Shown: piece after piece, positions 49,749-59,476 of the stretch
How the letters are laid out: the number at the start of each line of letters is the position of its first letter
Position numbering within the stretch: the first letter of the stretch is position 1
Assembly: GCF_900129085.1 (NCBI RefSeq)
Contig: NZ_FQUF01000005.1
Span: 37,425-101,424, forward strand
Origin: Atopostipes suicloacalis DSM 15692
GTDB taxonomy: Bacteria; Bacillota; Bacilli; Lactobacillales; Carnobacteriaceae_A
Length of the DNA: 64,000 nucleotides
Reading direction: 5' to 3'
Position numbers and translations under genes: made by a program
The notes under the pieces: generated by a model
Databases searched by the model: none
What the model saw: only the letters and a program-made list of their open reading frames with translations
What the model was told of the DNA's origin: nothing

Positions 49749-50195
49749 TTGAAAGTTGTGATTCAACGAGTTTCAAAAGCGAATGTAGTGATTGATAAAG
49801 AAGAAAATGGTGCGATTGAGCGTGGTTTTCTTTTACTAGTAGGTGTGGAAGAAGAAGATACGAAAGAAGATGTAGATTATTTAACCCGAAAGATTTCTAA
49901 TCTACGTATTTTTGAAGATGAGGCTGGGAAGATGAACCTCTCTTTACGTGAGGTAAAAGGAGAGATCCTTTCTATTTCACAATTTACACTCCATGCAGAT
50001 ACTAAAAAAGGGAATCGACCAAGCTTTATAAAAGCAGCGAAGCCGCATAAAGCTGAACAGCTTTATGAAGACCTTAATCAAAATCTCCGTAATGAAGGCT
50101 TTAAAGTAGAAAATGGGATTTTTGGAGCAGATATGGCTGTATCTTTAATCAATGATGGACCTGTTACGATTTTGATCGATTCGAAAAATAGATAA
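49749..50195 (+). CDS. dtd: D-aminoacyl-tRNA deacylase
   Basis: Removes D-amino acids mischarged onto tRNA. The 148-residue protein has the conserved start [15 protein letters not shown], the active-site [17 protein letters not shown] and the C-terminal [11 protein letters not shown] motif (GP cis motif). TTG start; it follows rel by 35 bases, the standard rel-dtd pairing. Ends at a large hairpin shared with the convergent amidase gene. Confidence 0.96.
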   Translation: MKVVIQRVSKANVVIDKEENGAIERGFLLLVGVEEEDTKEDVDYLTRKISNLRIFEDEAGKMNLSLREVKGEILSISQFTLHADTKKGNRPSFIKAAKPHKAEQLYEDLNQNLRNEGFKVENGIFGADMAVSLINDGPVTILIDSKNR

Positions 50196-50199
50196 ATAA

Positions 50200-50254
50200 A
50201 AAAGCTCAGTAAGTAAAAGCGATAAGTCATTGCTTCTTTACTTACTGAGCTTTA
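50200..50254. terminator. Bidirectional terminator between dtd and amidase gene
   Basis: Stem AAAGCTCAGTAAGTAAA with complement, extended by AGC/GCT, with T-runs on both sides. Confidence 0.92.
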
Positions 50255-50259
50255 TTTAA

Positions 50260-51639
50260 TTATTGACTATAATATTCACGCAAAGCTTGGTAGATAGCTT
50301 CTACAACAGAGGCTTGATAAGATTGAGAATCTATATGCTCTAAATCTAGATCACTATTCATATAGCCTAATTCAAGTAAAATAGCCGGCTGCTGATTTGT
50401 CCTTAGAACGTAATAATCACCCATACGAACCCCGTTATTAGCTAGAGGAACACTTTGTGTTAAATAACGATTGACCGTATTAGCAAGTTCAAGATTTGAA
50501 TCATAGTAATAATAAGAGGTCGTACCACTCATTGTATTAGCTTGGTCAACTGCATCATAGTGTAAACTAATAAAAGCATCTGCATGATTTGAATGAGCGG
50601 TTTGTACCCGTTGATCTAACGAAACATATTGATCAGATGAACGAGTTAGAATGACATTTGTTCCTGCATCTTCTAAACGATTTTTTAGTAACTGAGCGGT
50701 ACTCAAAGTGACATCCTTTTCAACAATTTCTTGGTTGGAAGCAGTTGCTCCTGGATCGTAACCACCATGGCCTGCATCGACAACAATTGTTGCTTCAGCC
50801 AAAGAAGAAATTGTCCTTGCATATTGTGCTTCATTTGTTTCCGTAGTTGTTTCTGTCTCTTCATCGTCTTGAGTTTCTTCTACAATACTAGAAACCCAAG
50901 CAGCTACGTAACCTGTAGTATTTTCATCGATTCGAATATGATACCAATCTTCCCTATTTTCAATAAATTCAAACTTTTCACCTGGTTGAGCGGTATAGAC
51001 TACTTCTCCGTCAGTTGAAGGTAAGCTTCGGATATTTGTAGGGAGGTCTCCCATCTCTACAAAAGAAGTAGAGGCACTTGAATTTGTCGTTTGGCTTTCA
51101 GCTGTCTCAGTATTCTCGGGTGCATCTATAATTTCTATGTAACTTCCATGAATCCAAGCCACTCGACCCATATATAGAACTTGATACCAATCTCCATCTT
51201 GATAAAGGACCTGTAACTCAGCATCTTTATAAACAGTACCTAATATTTCAGACTCAGCATTTGAAAACTGACGAATATTTACTGCTTCTCCTGTGACTTT
51301 GGCAAATTGAGCATCTCCTTGTGTTATTTCACCAGAACTGACTAACCAGCTAGCCACCCAACCTACTTGATCATCATTTAATCGAACTTTATACCATTTA
51401 TTTTCCTCGCCTAAAAGAAATAAACGGTCATTTTCTTTGGCTTGAGTCATGACTTCATGGCTCAAACCGGGGCCTAGCCGCACGTTTAAAACAGCCGTCT
51501 CCACTCTGACGGTATTTTCGTTGGCTAACGCAACCATCGCACCAAAAGTTAAACTTATCAAGAGAATAAAGAAAGCAATAAATGCTTTTTTACTGGGTAA
51601 TTTGTTCTCTATCTTTTTTGTAATTGTGTTCGAGGACAT
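50260..51639 (-). CDS. Secreted N-acetylmuramoyl-L-alanine amidase with three SH3b domains (YrvJ-like)
   Basis: Cell-wall hydrolase of 459 residues. It has an N-terminal basic stretch and a hydrophobic signal/anchor (about 18-40, ending ALANE), three bacterial SH3 repeats (about 43-105, 110-170 and 190-260; each with NIR/NVR and GxVAxW-type features) and a C-terminal Amidase_3 domain with zinc ligands in VDAGHGG, EIVEKD and SLHYDA and the catalytic Glu in LLELGYMN. Lies between dtd and hisS, as YrvJ does in Bacillus subtilis. Start ATG with GGAGGT. Confidence 0.93.
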   Translation of the reverse strand: MSSNTITKKIENKLPSKKAFIAFFILLISLTFGAMVALANENTVRVETAVLNVRLGPGLSHEVMTQAKENDRLFLLGEENKWYKVRLNDDQVGWVASWLVSSGEITQGDAQFAKVTGEAVNIRQFSNAESEILGTVYKDAELQVLYQDGDWYQVLYMGRVAWIHGSYIEIIDAPENTETAESQTTNSSASTSFVEMGDLPTNIRSLPSTDGEVVYTAQPGEKFEFIENREDWYHIRIDENTTGYVAAWVSSIVEETQDDEETETTTETNEAQYARTISSLAEATIVVDAGHGGYDPGATASNQEIVEKDVTLSTAQLLKNRLEDAGTNVILTRSSDQYVSLDQRVQTAHSNHADAFISLHYDAVDQANTMSGTTSYYYYDSNLELANTVNRYLTQSVPLANNGVRMGDYYVLRTNQQPAILLELGYMNSDLDLEHIDSQSYQASVVEAIYQALREYYSQ

Positions 51640-51685
51640 AAACTTACCTCCTATTTTAGCTGAAAACGGCTTATATAATAAGGAT

Positions 51686-51714
51686 AGTATATCAATCTTA
51701 AATTAGTTTGTTAA
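51686..51714 (-). promoter_or_regulatory. Amidase gene promoter
   Basis: On the minus strand, -35 TTAACA (51709-51714), 17-base spacer, -10 TATACT (51686-51691). No other structure is seen in the 51640-51811 interval. Confidence 0.75.
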
Positions 51715-51811
51715 TACAAGCATTAAACAAATTGTAAAATGAAATTAATTTTTTAAAGAATTAATTAAAAATTTCCGTTTTTTCTATATATCTAAAGGAA
51801 CATCTATCTAA

Positions 51812-51840
51812 TTGACAAAAAAGGTGCCCTATGGTAGGAT
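51812..51840 (+). promoter_or_regulatory. hisS-aspS promoter
   Basis: Consensus -35 TTGACA (51812-51817), 17-base spacer, -10 TAGGAT (51835-51840) with TG one base upstream. It drives the T-box leader. Confidence 0.85.
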
Positions 51841-51860
51841 AACTTGTGATAACTTTTAAA

Positions 51861-52107
51861 TAAGTGAGATCCAAAGACGGAAAAAGTAATTTTATTTAGA
51901 CTATTTACAGAGAAGGTTTTGTAGTTGAGAGAAACCAATAGTGAATAAAATGAAAGACATTCTTGAGGATGACAGGAAAACTGTCACGTTAAAGGCGTTA
52001 ACGAAGAGGGAATAAATTATTTTATTCCAAATAAAGGTGGTACCACGTTACGTCACACTAAATATAAACTTACACGTCCTTATTCGAAAGAATGAGGGCT
52101 TTTTTTA
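51861..52107 (+). ncRNA. T-box riboswitch of hisS-aspS (specifier GAC, Asp)
   Basis: Tandem arms fit a T-box leader. Stem I: ATCC (51869) with GGAT (51970), ATTTTATT (51889) with AATAAAAT (51944), and GGTTT/AAACC with GAGAG in the distal loop. The specifier loop has the usual AGTA opposite GAA, then A-GAC-A; the next bases TTCTTGAG match the arrangement I remember from glyQS leaders, where GGC occupies the same place. GAC is an Asp codon. Hairpins follow at 51970-51987, 51986-52003 and 52007-52028, then the T-box AAAGGTGGTACCACG (52033-52047) and a terminator (52076-52106, stem GTCCTTATTC / GAATGAGGGC, GAAA loop, T-run). Confidence 0.92.
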
Positions 52108-52136
52108 TTGAAATTTTACAGAGGGGGAATAAAAGC

Positions 52137-53444
52137 ATGAAATACCAAAAAATAAGAGGAACGGCTGATTTTTTGCCTGAAGAAACAAATAAATGGCAGT
52201 ATGTAGAAAGTAAAATTGAATACTTATTAGAAAAATATTCTTATCAAGAAATTCGCTTACCTGTTTTTGAGCAGTTTGAATTATTTGCTCGTGGGGTAGG
52301 AGAAACAAGTGATATTGTCTCAAAAGAAATGTATGAATTTTATGATAGAGGAGATCGACATTTAGCTCTTCGTCCCGAAGGTACAGCAGGTGTCGTACGT
52401 GCTTATGTAGAAAATAAAATATATGGTCCTGAACATCATAAACCTGTTAAATATTATTATACTGGGCCCATGTTTCGCTTTGAGCGACCACAAAGTGGCC
52501 GTATGCGCCAATTCCATCAAATAGGCGTTGAGGTATATGGTAGTAATAATCCAGCAGTAGATGTTGAAACTATGGCTTTAGCAATGGATATTTTTAAATC
52601 CTTTGGTATTAAAGATCTAACATTAGTGGTTAATTCATTAGGTAATACAGCCTCACGCTTAGCCTATCGTGAAGCTTTAATTGGTTTTCTAACCCCTCAT
52701 TTTGAAGAACTAAGTGAAGATTCTAAAGAACGTCTACACAAAAATCCTTTACGTGTATTAGATAGTAAGGATAAAAAAGATCAAGATATTGTAAAAAATG
52801 CGCCCTCAGTTTTAGATTATCTGGATGAAGATTCTAAGAAACATTTTGAAGAGGTAAAAGACATGTTGGAACTTCTAGAGATATCTTACGAAGTAGATCC
52901 TAATATGGTGCGTGGTTTAGATTATTATAATGATACGATTTTTGAAATTATGACCAATGACCCAAACTTTGGAGCAAATACAACCATTTGTGCTGGCGGA
53001 CGTTATGATCAATTGGTAGAAGAAGTAGGTGGTCCTGCAACTCCAGGATTTGGATTTGCTATTGGTCTTGAACGTTTGGTTATGTTATTAGAAGGGATTC
53101 ATTATGATTTTCCACAAAGACATCAACTAGATGCCTTTGTTGTGACGATTGGTGATGACGTCAATCATGAAGCGTTAAAATTAGCAAATGCATTAAGAAA
53201 ACAAGGTTTAATCGTAGAAAGAGAATTTATCGGTCGTAAACCAGGCAAACAATTTAAAACAGCAGATAAATTAAACGCAAAAATGGTATTTACTTTAGGC
53301 ACTCAAGAATTAGAGAACCGTACAGTGAATATGAAACTCTTATCCACGGGTAAAGAAATTTCATTAAATCTCGATGATATCTATGCTGAAGATTTTAAGG
53401 AAAAATATTCTGAGATACTAAGAAAATTAGAAGGTGAGGATTAA
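52137..53444 (+). CDS. hisS: Histidyl-tRNA synthetase
   Basis: Charges tRNA-His. The 435-residue class II enzyme has [12 protein letters not shown], motif 2 [16 protein letters not shown], the HisRS-specific [12 protein letters not shown] and [14 protein letters not shown], and motif 3 [15 protein letters not shown] chose the ATG at 52137, with GAGGGGG upstream; the frame extends 15 codons into the T-box terminator and is not real there. First gene of a hisS-aspS-nfo unit under T-box control. Confidence 0.98.
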   Translation: MKYQKIRGTADFLPEETNKWQYVESKIEYLLEKYSYQEIRLPVFEQFELFARGVGETSDIVSKEMYEFYDRGDRHLALRPEGTAGVVRAYVENKIYGPEHHKPVKYYYTGPMFRFERPQSGRMRQFHQIGVEVYGSNNPAVDVETMALAMDIFKSFGIKDLTLVVNSLGNTASRLAYREALIGFLTPHFEELSEDSKERLHKNPLRVLDSKDKKDQDIVKNAPSVLDYLDEDSKKHFEEVKDMLELLEISYEVDPNMVRGLDYYNDTIFEIMTNDPNFGANTTICAGGRYDQLVEEVGGPATPGFGFAIGLERLVMLLEGIHYDFPQRHQLDAFVVTIGDDVNHEALKLANALRKQGLIVEREFIGRKPGKQFKTADKLNAKMVFTLGTQELENRTVNMKLLSTGKEISLNLDDIYAEDFKEKYSEILRKLEGED

Positions 53445-53448
53445 AGAT

Positions 53449-55248
53449 ATGAGTAGAACAAAATATTGTGGGCAAATCACTAAAAAGAATATAGGAGAAA
53501 CCATCACATTAAATGGTTGGGTGCAAAAGCGACGTGACCTAGGTGGGATGATTTTCATTGATTTAAGAGATCGAACGGGTCTGGTTCAAGTGGTATTTAA
53601 TGCAGACGAAGGAAATGATTTATTACAAACTGCTGAAACCCTTCGTGCAGAGCACATTCTTGAAATTACTGGGAACGTTGTTGAACGTTTGGAAGGTGCC
53701 GTGAATCCAAATATGGCAACAGGGGAAGTTGAAATTGAAGCGACAGAATTAACCGTTTTAAATACCTCTAAAACTCCTCCATTCGAAATCACGGACCAAA
53801 TTAATGTTTCAGATGATTTGCGATTAAAATATCGCTACATTGATTTACGACGTCCACGTATGCAAGAAAATATTATGATCCGTCATGAAGTGAAAAAAGC
53901 CATTCGTCATTATTTAGACGATCATGGGTTTATAGATATTGAAACACCTTATCTAACAAAGTCAACGCCTGAAGGAGCGCGAGATTATTTAGTTCCTTCT
54001 CGTGTGCATCAAGGGAAATTCTTTGCGTTACCCCAATCTCCTCAATTATTTAAACAATTATTGATGAGTTCTGGGTTTGATCGTTATTATCAAATCGTGC
54101 GCTGTTTCCGTGACGAAGATTTACGAGGCGACCGCCAACCTGAATTTACACAAGTAGATATTGAAACAAGTTTTCTAAGTGAAGAAGAAATTCGAGAAAA
54201 TACAGAAATAATGTTAAAGCATGTAGTTAAAGAGGTAAAAGGTCTAGAAATTAAAGAAGCCTTCCCAATAATTACTTATGATGAAGCTATGAATAACTAT
54301 GGAAGTGACAAGCCAGATATTCGTTTTGAGATGAAACTAAAAGACGTAAGCTCGATTGTAGCAAAATCAGATTTCCGTGTATTTACTTCTACAATTGAAA
54401 ACGGAGGCTCTGTTAAAGGATTAGCCGTTAAAGGGGCTGCGGATGAATTTACTAGAAAACAAATAGATGGTTTAGAGGAAATTGCTAAAGTTCATGGTGC
54501 AAAAGGATTAGCTTGGATTAAAGTAACGGACAAAGGACTGACAGGACCAATTTCTAAATTCTTTGCCGAAGAAGAAATGGCAAAAAATTTACTAGACGCA
54601 ATGGATGCAGAAACGGGCGATTTACTTTTATTTGTAGCGGATAAAGAAAAAGTAACACATGATGCATTAGGAGCTTTGCGTGTTCATCTAGGAAAAGAAT
54701 TAAAATTATATGATCCAGAAGAACTAGCTTTTATTTGGGTAGTGGACTGGCCATTATTAGAATTTGACGAAGATGAAAATCGCTACGTCGCTGCACATCA
54801 TCCATTCACTCATCCAAAACCTGAAGATGTCGATAAATTAGTAACAAACCCAACAGAAGTTTATGCTCAAGCCTATGATATTGTATTGAATGGTTACGAG
54901 ATTGGTGGAGGATCTATCCGAATTCATGAAAAGGAATTACAAGAGCAAATGTTTGAGGCGTTAGGTTTTACACATAAAGAAGCTGAGAGCCAATTTGGAT
55001 TTTTACTTAATGCCTTTGACTATGGTTTCCCTCCTCATGGGGGAATTGCATTAGGATTAGATCGACTGGTCATGCTTTTAGCGAATGAGCCAAATATTCG
55101 TGAAGTTATTCCATTCCCTAAAAATGGTCGTGCAGCCGATCCATTAACCGATGCGCCTGCAGTTGTGTCTGATAAACAATTACAGGAATTAGCCTTACAG
55201 GTTACAAAGACTCCTAAAAAAACTGATGAGAAGAAAGATAGCGAATAG
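53449..55248 (+). CDS. aspS: Aspartyl-tRNA synthetase
   Basis: Charges tRNA-Asp. The 599-residue bacterial-type enzyme has the N-terminal OB-fold anticodon domain ([24 protein letters not shown]), class II motif 1/2 ([27 protein letters not shown]), the GAD insertion (about 290-410) and motif 3 [14 protein letters not shown] chose the ATG at 53449, five bases after hisS, with AAGGTGAGG upstream. The T-box specifier upstream of hisS reads Asp, fitting this gene as the regulated target. Confidence 0.98.
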   Translation: MSRTKYCGQITKKNIGETITLNGWVQKRRDLGGMIFIDLRDRTGLVQVVFNADEGNDLLQTAETLRAEHILEITGNVVERLEGAVNPNMATGEVEIEATELTVLNTSKTPPFEITDQINVSDDLRLKYRYIDLRRPRMQENIMIRHEVKKAIRHYLDDHGFIDIETPYLTKSTPEGARDYLVPSRVHQGKFFALPQSPQLFKQLLMSSGFDRYYQIVRCFRDEDLRGDRQPEFTQVDIETSFLSEEEIRENTEIMLKHVVKEVKGLEIKEAFPIITYDEAMNNYGSDKPDIRFEMKLKDVSSIVAKSDFRVFTSTIENGGSVKGLAVKGAADEFTRKQIDGLEEIAKVHGAKGLAWIKVTDKGLTGPISKFFAEEEMAKNLLDAMDAETGDLLLFVADKEKVTHDALGALRVHLGKELKLYDPEELAFIWVVDWPLLEFDEDENRYVAAHHPFTHPKPEDVDKLVTNPTEVYAQAYDIVLNGYEIGGGSIRIHEKELQEQMFEALGFTHKEAESQFGFLLNAFDYGFPPHGGIALGLDRLVMLLANEPNIREVIPFPKNGRAADPLTDAPAVVSDKQLQELALQVTKTPKKTDEKKDSE

Positions 55249-55266
55249 AGATAGAGGAGAATGTAA

Positions 55267-56178
55267 ATGACATTATTAGGTTCACATGTAAGCATGAAAG
55301 CACCGAACTTGATGTTAGGCTCTGCTAAAGAAGCAGCTTTGTATCAGGCAAATACATTTATGATTTATACAGGGGCTCCCCAAAATACGAGACGACGCGC
55401 AATAGAAGAATTAAAAATTGCTGAAGCACATGAGTATATGAGTGAAAACAATATAGATGTAAAGGATATTGTTATCCATGCACCTTATATTGTAAATTTA
55501 GGCAATACATTTAAAACGGATAACTTTGAATTTGCGATTGAATTTATGAAAGAAGAGATTCGACGAGCGGATGCTATAGGGGCAAGACAAATGACGATGC
55601 ATCCTGGGGCTCATGTCGGTGCGGGTCCAGAAGCAGGAATCGAAAAAATTGCAGAAGGACTTAATCGTATTTTACAAGCTGACCAAAACGTGCAAATTGC
55701 ATTAGAAACAATGGCTGGAAAAGGAACAGAAATTGGTCGTTCCTTTGAAGAGTTAGCTCAGATTATTGAGCGTGTCAATCTAGATGATAAACTCTCCGTT
55801 ACATTAGATACTTGTCATACTCATGATGCGGGATATCCTATTAAAGATGATTTTGATTGGGTTTTAGATGAATTTGATCGAATTATTGGCTTAGATCGTT
55901 TGAAAGTTATTCATGTCAATGATTCAAAAAATCCACAAGGAGCTGCTAAAGACCGTCATCAAAATATTGGCTTTGGCGAAATTGGCTTTGAAGCACTGAA
56001 TTATGTTGTTCATCACCCAAAATTAGTACATCTGCCTAAAATTCTTGAGACTCCTTTTGTTGGAGAAGACAAGAAAAATAAAAAGGCTCCCTATGCACAT
56101 GAAATTTATATGTTAAAACAAAAAACATTTAACGAAGATTTATTGGAAGATATAATGAATGAAACAGTAATAAATTAA
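55267..56178 (+). CDS. nfo: Deoxyribonuclease IV (AP endonuclease)
   Basis: Cuts DNA at abasic sites in base-excision repair. The 303-residue TIM-barrel protein has the zinc-binding blocks [40 protein letters not shown] and [12 protein letters not shown] in the usual order. ATG with AGAGGAG. It follows aspS by 18 bases, so it may be read from the hisS promoter; a hairpin terminator follows. Confidence 0.95.
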   Translation: MTLLGSHVSMKAPNLMLGSAKEAALYQANTFMIYTGAPQNTRRRAIEELKIAEAHEYMSENNIDVKDIVIHAPYIVNLGNTFKTDNFEFAIEFMKEEIRRADAIGARQMTMHPGAHVGAGPEAGIEKIAEGLNRILQADQNVQIALETMAGKGTEIGRSFEELAQIIERVNLDDKLSVTLDTCHTHDAGYPIKDDFDWVLDEFDRIIGLDRLKVIHVNDSKNPQGAAKDRHQNIGFGEIGFEALNYVVHHPKLVHLPKILETPFVGEDKKNKKAPYAHEIYMLKQKTFNEDLLEDIMNETVIN

Positions 56179-56187
56179 GTAGTCAAA

Positions 56188-56236
56188 AAGAAGCTTAGAA
56201 GTGTATGTCCTATACATTTTTAGGCTTCTTTCGTTT
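56188..56236 (+). terminator. nfo terminator
   Basis: Arms GAAGCTTA...TGTAT and ATACA...TAGGCTTC with a GTCC-type loop and small internal bulges, followed by a broken T-run. Confidence 0.85.
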
Positions 56237-56303
56237 TAAGGGGATAATAGATCACTGTATCGTTAACAGAATATCTTAATTAAAAGAATTCAGCGAACAC
56301 CTG

Positions 56304-56312
56304 TGCTATAAT
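56304..56312 (+). promoter_or_regulatory. Extended -10 promoter of the miaA operon
   Basis: TGCTATAAT (TG, one base, perfect TATAAT), 34 bases before miaA, with no strong -35. Confidence 0.65.
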
Positions 56313-56346
56313 AATAAGGTAAATAATCAGGAGGGTTATCACATAG

Positions 56347-57291
56347 ATGAAGGATAAAATTATTGTAATTGTTGGACCAACTGCTGTAGGAAAAACGGCT
56401 TACAGTATAGAGCTTGCTAAACGATTGAATGGTGAAGTGATCAGTGGAGATTCTATGCAAATCTATAAAACGTTAGATATTGGTACAGCAAAAGCTACCC
56501 CTGAAGAAATGGATGGTATCCCCCATCATTTAATAGATATTAAAGAAATTGAGGAATCATACTCAGTGTCTGATTTTCAAAAAGAAGCATCCGAAAAAAT
56601 TGCAGAACTTATTGCTGCTAAAAATCTTCCTATTATTGCTGGAGGAACGGGATTGTATATAGAGTCTTTACTATATCCTGTGTCTCATAGCGGTGAAGCG
56701 GAACCCAATTATGCATTAAGAAACGAATTGGAAGAATATGCAAAAGACAATAGCAATCAAGAGTTGTGGGAAAAATTAAATAAGATCGATCCAGATGCTG
56801 CTGAAAAAATTCACCCAAACAATGTTAGGAGGGTTATTCGTGCCTTGGAAGTGTATTATGAAACAGGTCGATTATTTTCTTCCTTTCAAAATGAAAAAAA
56901 GAAAAAAGAGTCTGCTTACGATGCCTATATTATCTGTTTAAATACAGATCGTTCATTACTCTATGAGCGAATTAATAAACGAGTAGATGTTATGATGGAA
57001 GAAGGACTACTTGAAGAAGCACAAAGTCTTTGGAAAAAGATAGGACCAGAACCAAAGGCTCAAAGTACAAAAGGCATTGGCTACCAAGAATTATTTCCTT
57101 ATTTTAATGAGGAGATTACTTTAGATGAAGCTGTAGAGAAGATTAAGCAAAATTCAAGGCGTTATGCTAAACGACAGTTGACCTGGTTTAGAAATCGGTT
57201 AGAGAATGTTCATAGGTACGATTTTGTTTTAGAACCTGAACAGAAAGAAGAAAGTTTTACAAAAATCAAAGATTTTTTAAAGGATGAGTGA
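56347..57291 (+). CDS. miaA: tRNA dimethylallyltransferase
   Basis: Adds the isopentenyl group to A37 of tRNAs reading UNN codons. The 314-residue protein has the P-loop GPTAVGKT, the substrate motif GDSMQIYKTLDIGTAKAT, GGTGLYIESLLY and the C-terminal STKGIGYQELFPYF...RRYAKRQLTWFRN. GGAGGG ribosome site. It starts a miaA-hflX-recX-mutY-pbp run; the hflX gene begins one base past the miaA stop. Confidence 0.96.
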   Translation: MKDKIIVIVGPTAVGKTAYSIELAKRLNGEVISGDSMQIYKTLDIGTAKATPEEMDGIPHHLIDIKEIEESYSVSDFQKEASEKIAELIAAKNLPIIAGGTGLYIESLLYPVSHSGEAEPNYALRNELEEYAKDNSNQELWEKLNKIDPDAAEKIHPNNVRRVIRALEVYYETGRLFSSFQNEKKKKESAYDAYIICLNTDRSLLYERINKRVDVMMEEGLLEEAQSLWKKIGPEPKAQSTKGIGYQELFPYFNEEITLDEAVEKIKQNSRRYAKRQLTWFRNRLENVHRYDFVLEPEQKEESFTKIKDFLKDE

Positions 57292-57292
57292 T

Positions 57293-58534
57293 ATGGATAG
57301 ACCCGTTGAAACAGGAATAATTGTTGCGATTCAGACAAAGGAAACAGATGAACGTTTCAATTATTCCTTAGAAGAGTTGAGACAGCTTGTCGCAAATACA
57401 GGTGTTGAAGTCGTCGGAGAAGTCACTCAAAAAAGAGAAGTTTTAGATAGTCGTACATTAATTGGTAAAGGAAAATTACAAGAACTTAAACATATAGTAG
57501 AAGAACTAGAAGTAGCGGTTGTTGTGTTTAATCAAGAACTATCACCAAGTCAGGTACGAAATATTCAAGAAGAGATTGATGTTAAAGTCATTGATCGTAT
57601 TCAAGTTATTTTAGATATTTTCTCTTTGCGAGCGACAAGTAAAGAAGGAGCCTTACAAGTTCAATTAGCACAATTGAATTACTTATTGCCAAGGCTGGTT
57701 GGACATGGAATTAATATGTCCAGACTAGGTGGTGGAATTGGTACACGTGGACCTGGTGAAACAAAGTTAGAAACGGATCGACGTCATATTAATCGGCAAA
57801 TTAATGAGATTAAAAGAGAACTAAAAAAGGTAGAAAGTCATCGTAGTCGTCGAAGAGAAAGACGTCAACGTAGTAATCTCTTTAGAATAGGATTGATTGG
57901 CTACACGAATGCTGGAAAATCAACAGTTCTTAATGCCTTAACAGAGAGTGAAACGTATGAGAAGGATGAATTATTTGCGACATTAGACCCTATTACCAGA
58001 CAGTTAGAATTGGAGTCAGGTCTACAAGTTACACTAACGGATACGGTAGGGTTTATTCAAGATTTGCCAACAGAATTAATCGAGGCTTTCCAATCGACTT
58101 TAGAAGAAACGAAAGATGTGGACTTGCTTTTACATGTTGTGGATGCCTCTTCATCGAATATTGATAGTCATGAAAATACAGTGTTAGGACTAATAAATGA
58201 TTTAGATATGGACAATATTCCGATGCTTACGGTATACAATAAAAAGGACTTAGTAAAAGGAGAATTTTATCCAACGCTATTTCCAAATGTCGTTATCTCA
58301 GCAATTAATCAAGAAGACCAAAAAAATTTAATCGAAAAAATTGAAGAAACTGTTCGTGGCTTATTAGAAAAATATAAAGTAGCAATTCCTGCTAATCGTG
58401 GCGATGTATTAGCACAATTAAAAACAGAAACCATTATAACCAATCAAAACTACGATGAAGAATCTGAAAAATACCTGGTTACTGGTTTGGCAAAAGATGT
58501 CGACTGGCTAGATTATTTATTTAATGATTTATAA
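57293..58534 (+). CDS. hflX: Ribosome-splitting GTPase HflX
   Basis: Stress GTPase that dissociates stalled ribosomes. The 413-residue protein has the N-terminal HflX domain (TQKREVLDSRTLIGKGKLQEL, ATSKEGALQVQLAQLNYLLPRL), a coiled linker (RRERRQR) and the G domain with GYTNAGKST, DTVGFIQDLP and NKKD. I prefer the ATG at 57293, with AAAGGATGAG upstream; an in-frame ATG at 57284 is flush against that site. It is coupled to miaA, as in many bacteria. Confidence 0.95.
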   Translation: MDRPVETGIIVAIQTKETDERFNYSLEELRQLVANTGVEVVGEVTQKREVLDSRTLIGKGKLQELKHIVEELEVAVVVFNQELSPSQVRNIQEEIDVKVIDRIQVILDIFSLRATSKEGALQVQLAQLNYLLPRLVGHGINMSRLGGGIGTRGPGETKLETDRRHINRQINEIKRELKKVESHRSRRRERRQRSNLFRIGLIGYTNAGKSTVLNALTESETYEKDELFATLDPITRQLELESGLQVTLTDTVGFIQDLPTELIEAFQSTLEETKDVDLLLHVVDASSSNIDSHENTVLGLINDLDMDNIPMLTVYNKKDLVKGEFYPTLFPNVVISAINQEDQKNLIEKIEETVRGLLEKYKVAIPANRGDVLAQLKTETIITNQNYDEESEKYLVTGLAKDVDWLDYLFNDL

Positions 58535-58561
58535 TATTTCTCAAAGAGAAGGTGTTTATTT

Positions 58562-59476
58562 TTGAGTAATGAAAAAAACCTTATTAATTTAGGTAAAGAA
58601 AATAAGAAAAAAGAAAACAAACAAGTAAAAAAATCAAACGAAAAACAATCAAACTCAAAGAAAGATGTATCCTCTAAGTCATTTCGGATGATTTCAAAAA
58701 TTGAACCTCAAAAAAGAAAAGGTCGTTATAACGTTTATATCAATGATGATTTCGCTTTTGGTATAGATGAAGAAGTTTTAATAAAATTTGAGTTGAATAA
58801 AGGACTACATGTCACAAAAGAACTTCAAGAGAAAATAGAAAATGAAGATTCATATTACAAAGCGTATCAAAAAACACTAAACTATCTTAGTTATTCCTTG
58901 CGCTCTGAAAAACAAATCAGAGACTATTTGGCTAAACACGAGCTTTATCATTTTAGTGATCGAATGATTGAGCAGCTGAAAAGCATGCGATTGATTGATG
59001 ATTTGAACTTTGCACAAAGTTATGTTCGTTCACAAGCAAATATTAATCAAAAAGGCCCGAGAAATATCGAGCAAGATTTAAAACAAAAAGGGATCAAGGA
59101 AGAGTTTATCTTAACGGCTTTGGATGAATATCCTTATGAACAACAATTAGAAAACGCGATAAGTTTAGCCTCAAAAAAATGGGGACAGACAAGCAAAAAC
59201 TCTGAAATTGAGAGTGTTCAGAAAGTAAAGGCATATTTGTTAAACAAAGGATATACTTTTGACCTAGTGAATGAAGCTATTACGGCAATCGACACAGAAA
59301 AAGACAATGAAGTTGAGTACAATGCCTTAGTAAAACAAGGGGATAAAGCAGCTAGAAGGTATTCCCGTAAGTATGAAGGTTATGAATTAACTCAAAGACT
59401 TAAAGGCTATTTATATAATAAAGGTTATCCTACTGAATTAATAAATCGGTATATGGATGAGAGGGAAATGGAATAA
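58562..59476 (+). CDS. recX: Regulatory protein RecX with basic N-terminal extension
   Basis: Modulates RecA filament assembly. The 304-residue protein has the RecX core (RYNVYINDDFAFGIDEEVLIKFEL; three-helix repeats with SLRSEKQIRDYLAKHEL, LIDDLNFAQSYVRSQ, GPRNIEQDLKQKGI). Ahead of it are about 40 residues of mostly Lys, Glu, Asn and Ser, which usual RecX proteins lack. TTG start with AGAAGGTG. An internal ATG (58688) would give a standard-length protein but has no ribosome site. Overlaps mutY. Confidence 0.92.
   Translation: MSNEKNLINLGKENKKKENKQVKKSNEKQSNSKKDVSSKSFRMISKIEPQKRKGRYNVYINDDFAFGIDEEVLIKFELNKGLHVTKELQEKIENEDSYYKAYQKTLNYLSYSLRSEKQIRDYLAKHELYHFSDRMIEQLKSMRLIDDLNFAQSYVRSQANINQKGPRNIEQDLKQKGIKEEFILTALDEYPYEQQLENAISLASKKWGQTSKNSEIESVQKVKAYLLNKGYTFDLVNEAITAIDTEKDNEVEYNALVKQGDKAARRYSRKYEGYELTQRLKGYLYNKGYPTELINRYMDEREME

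Noticed and set aside
52092..52136. Upstream in-frame extension of hisS
   Set aside because: Lies in the T-box terminator; the true start has a strong ribosome site.
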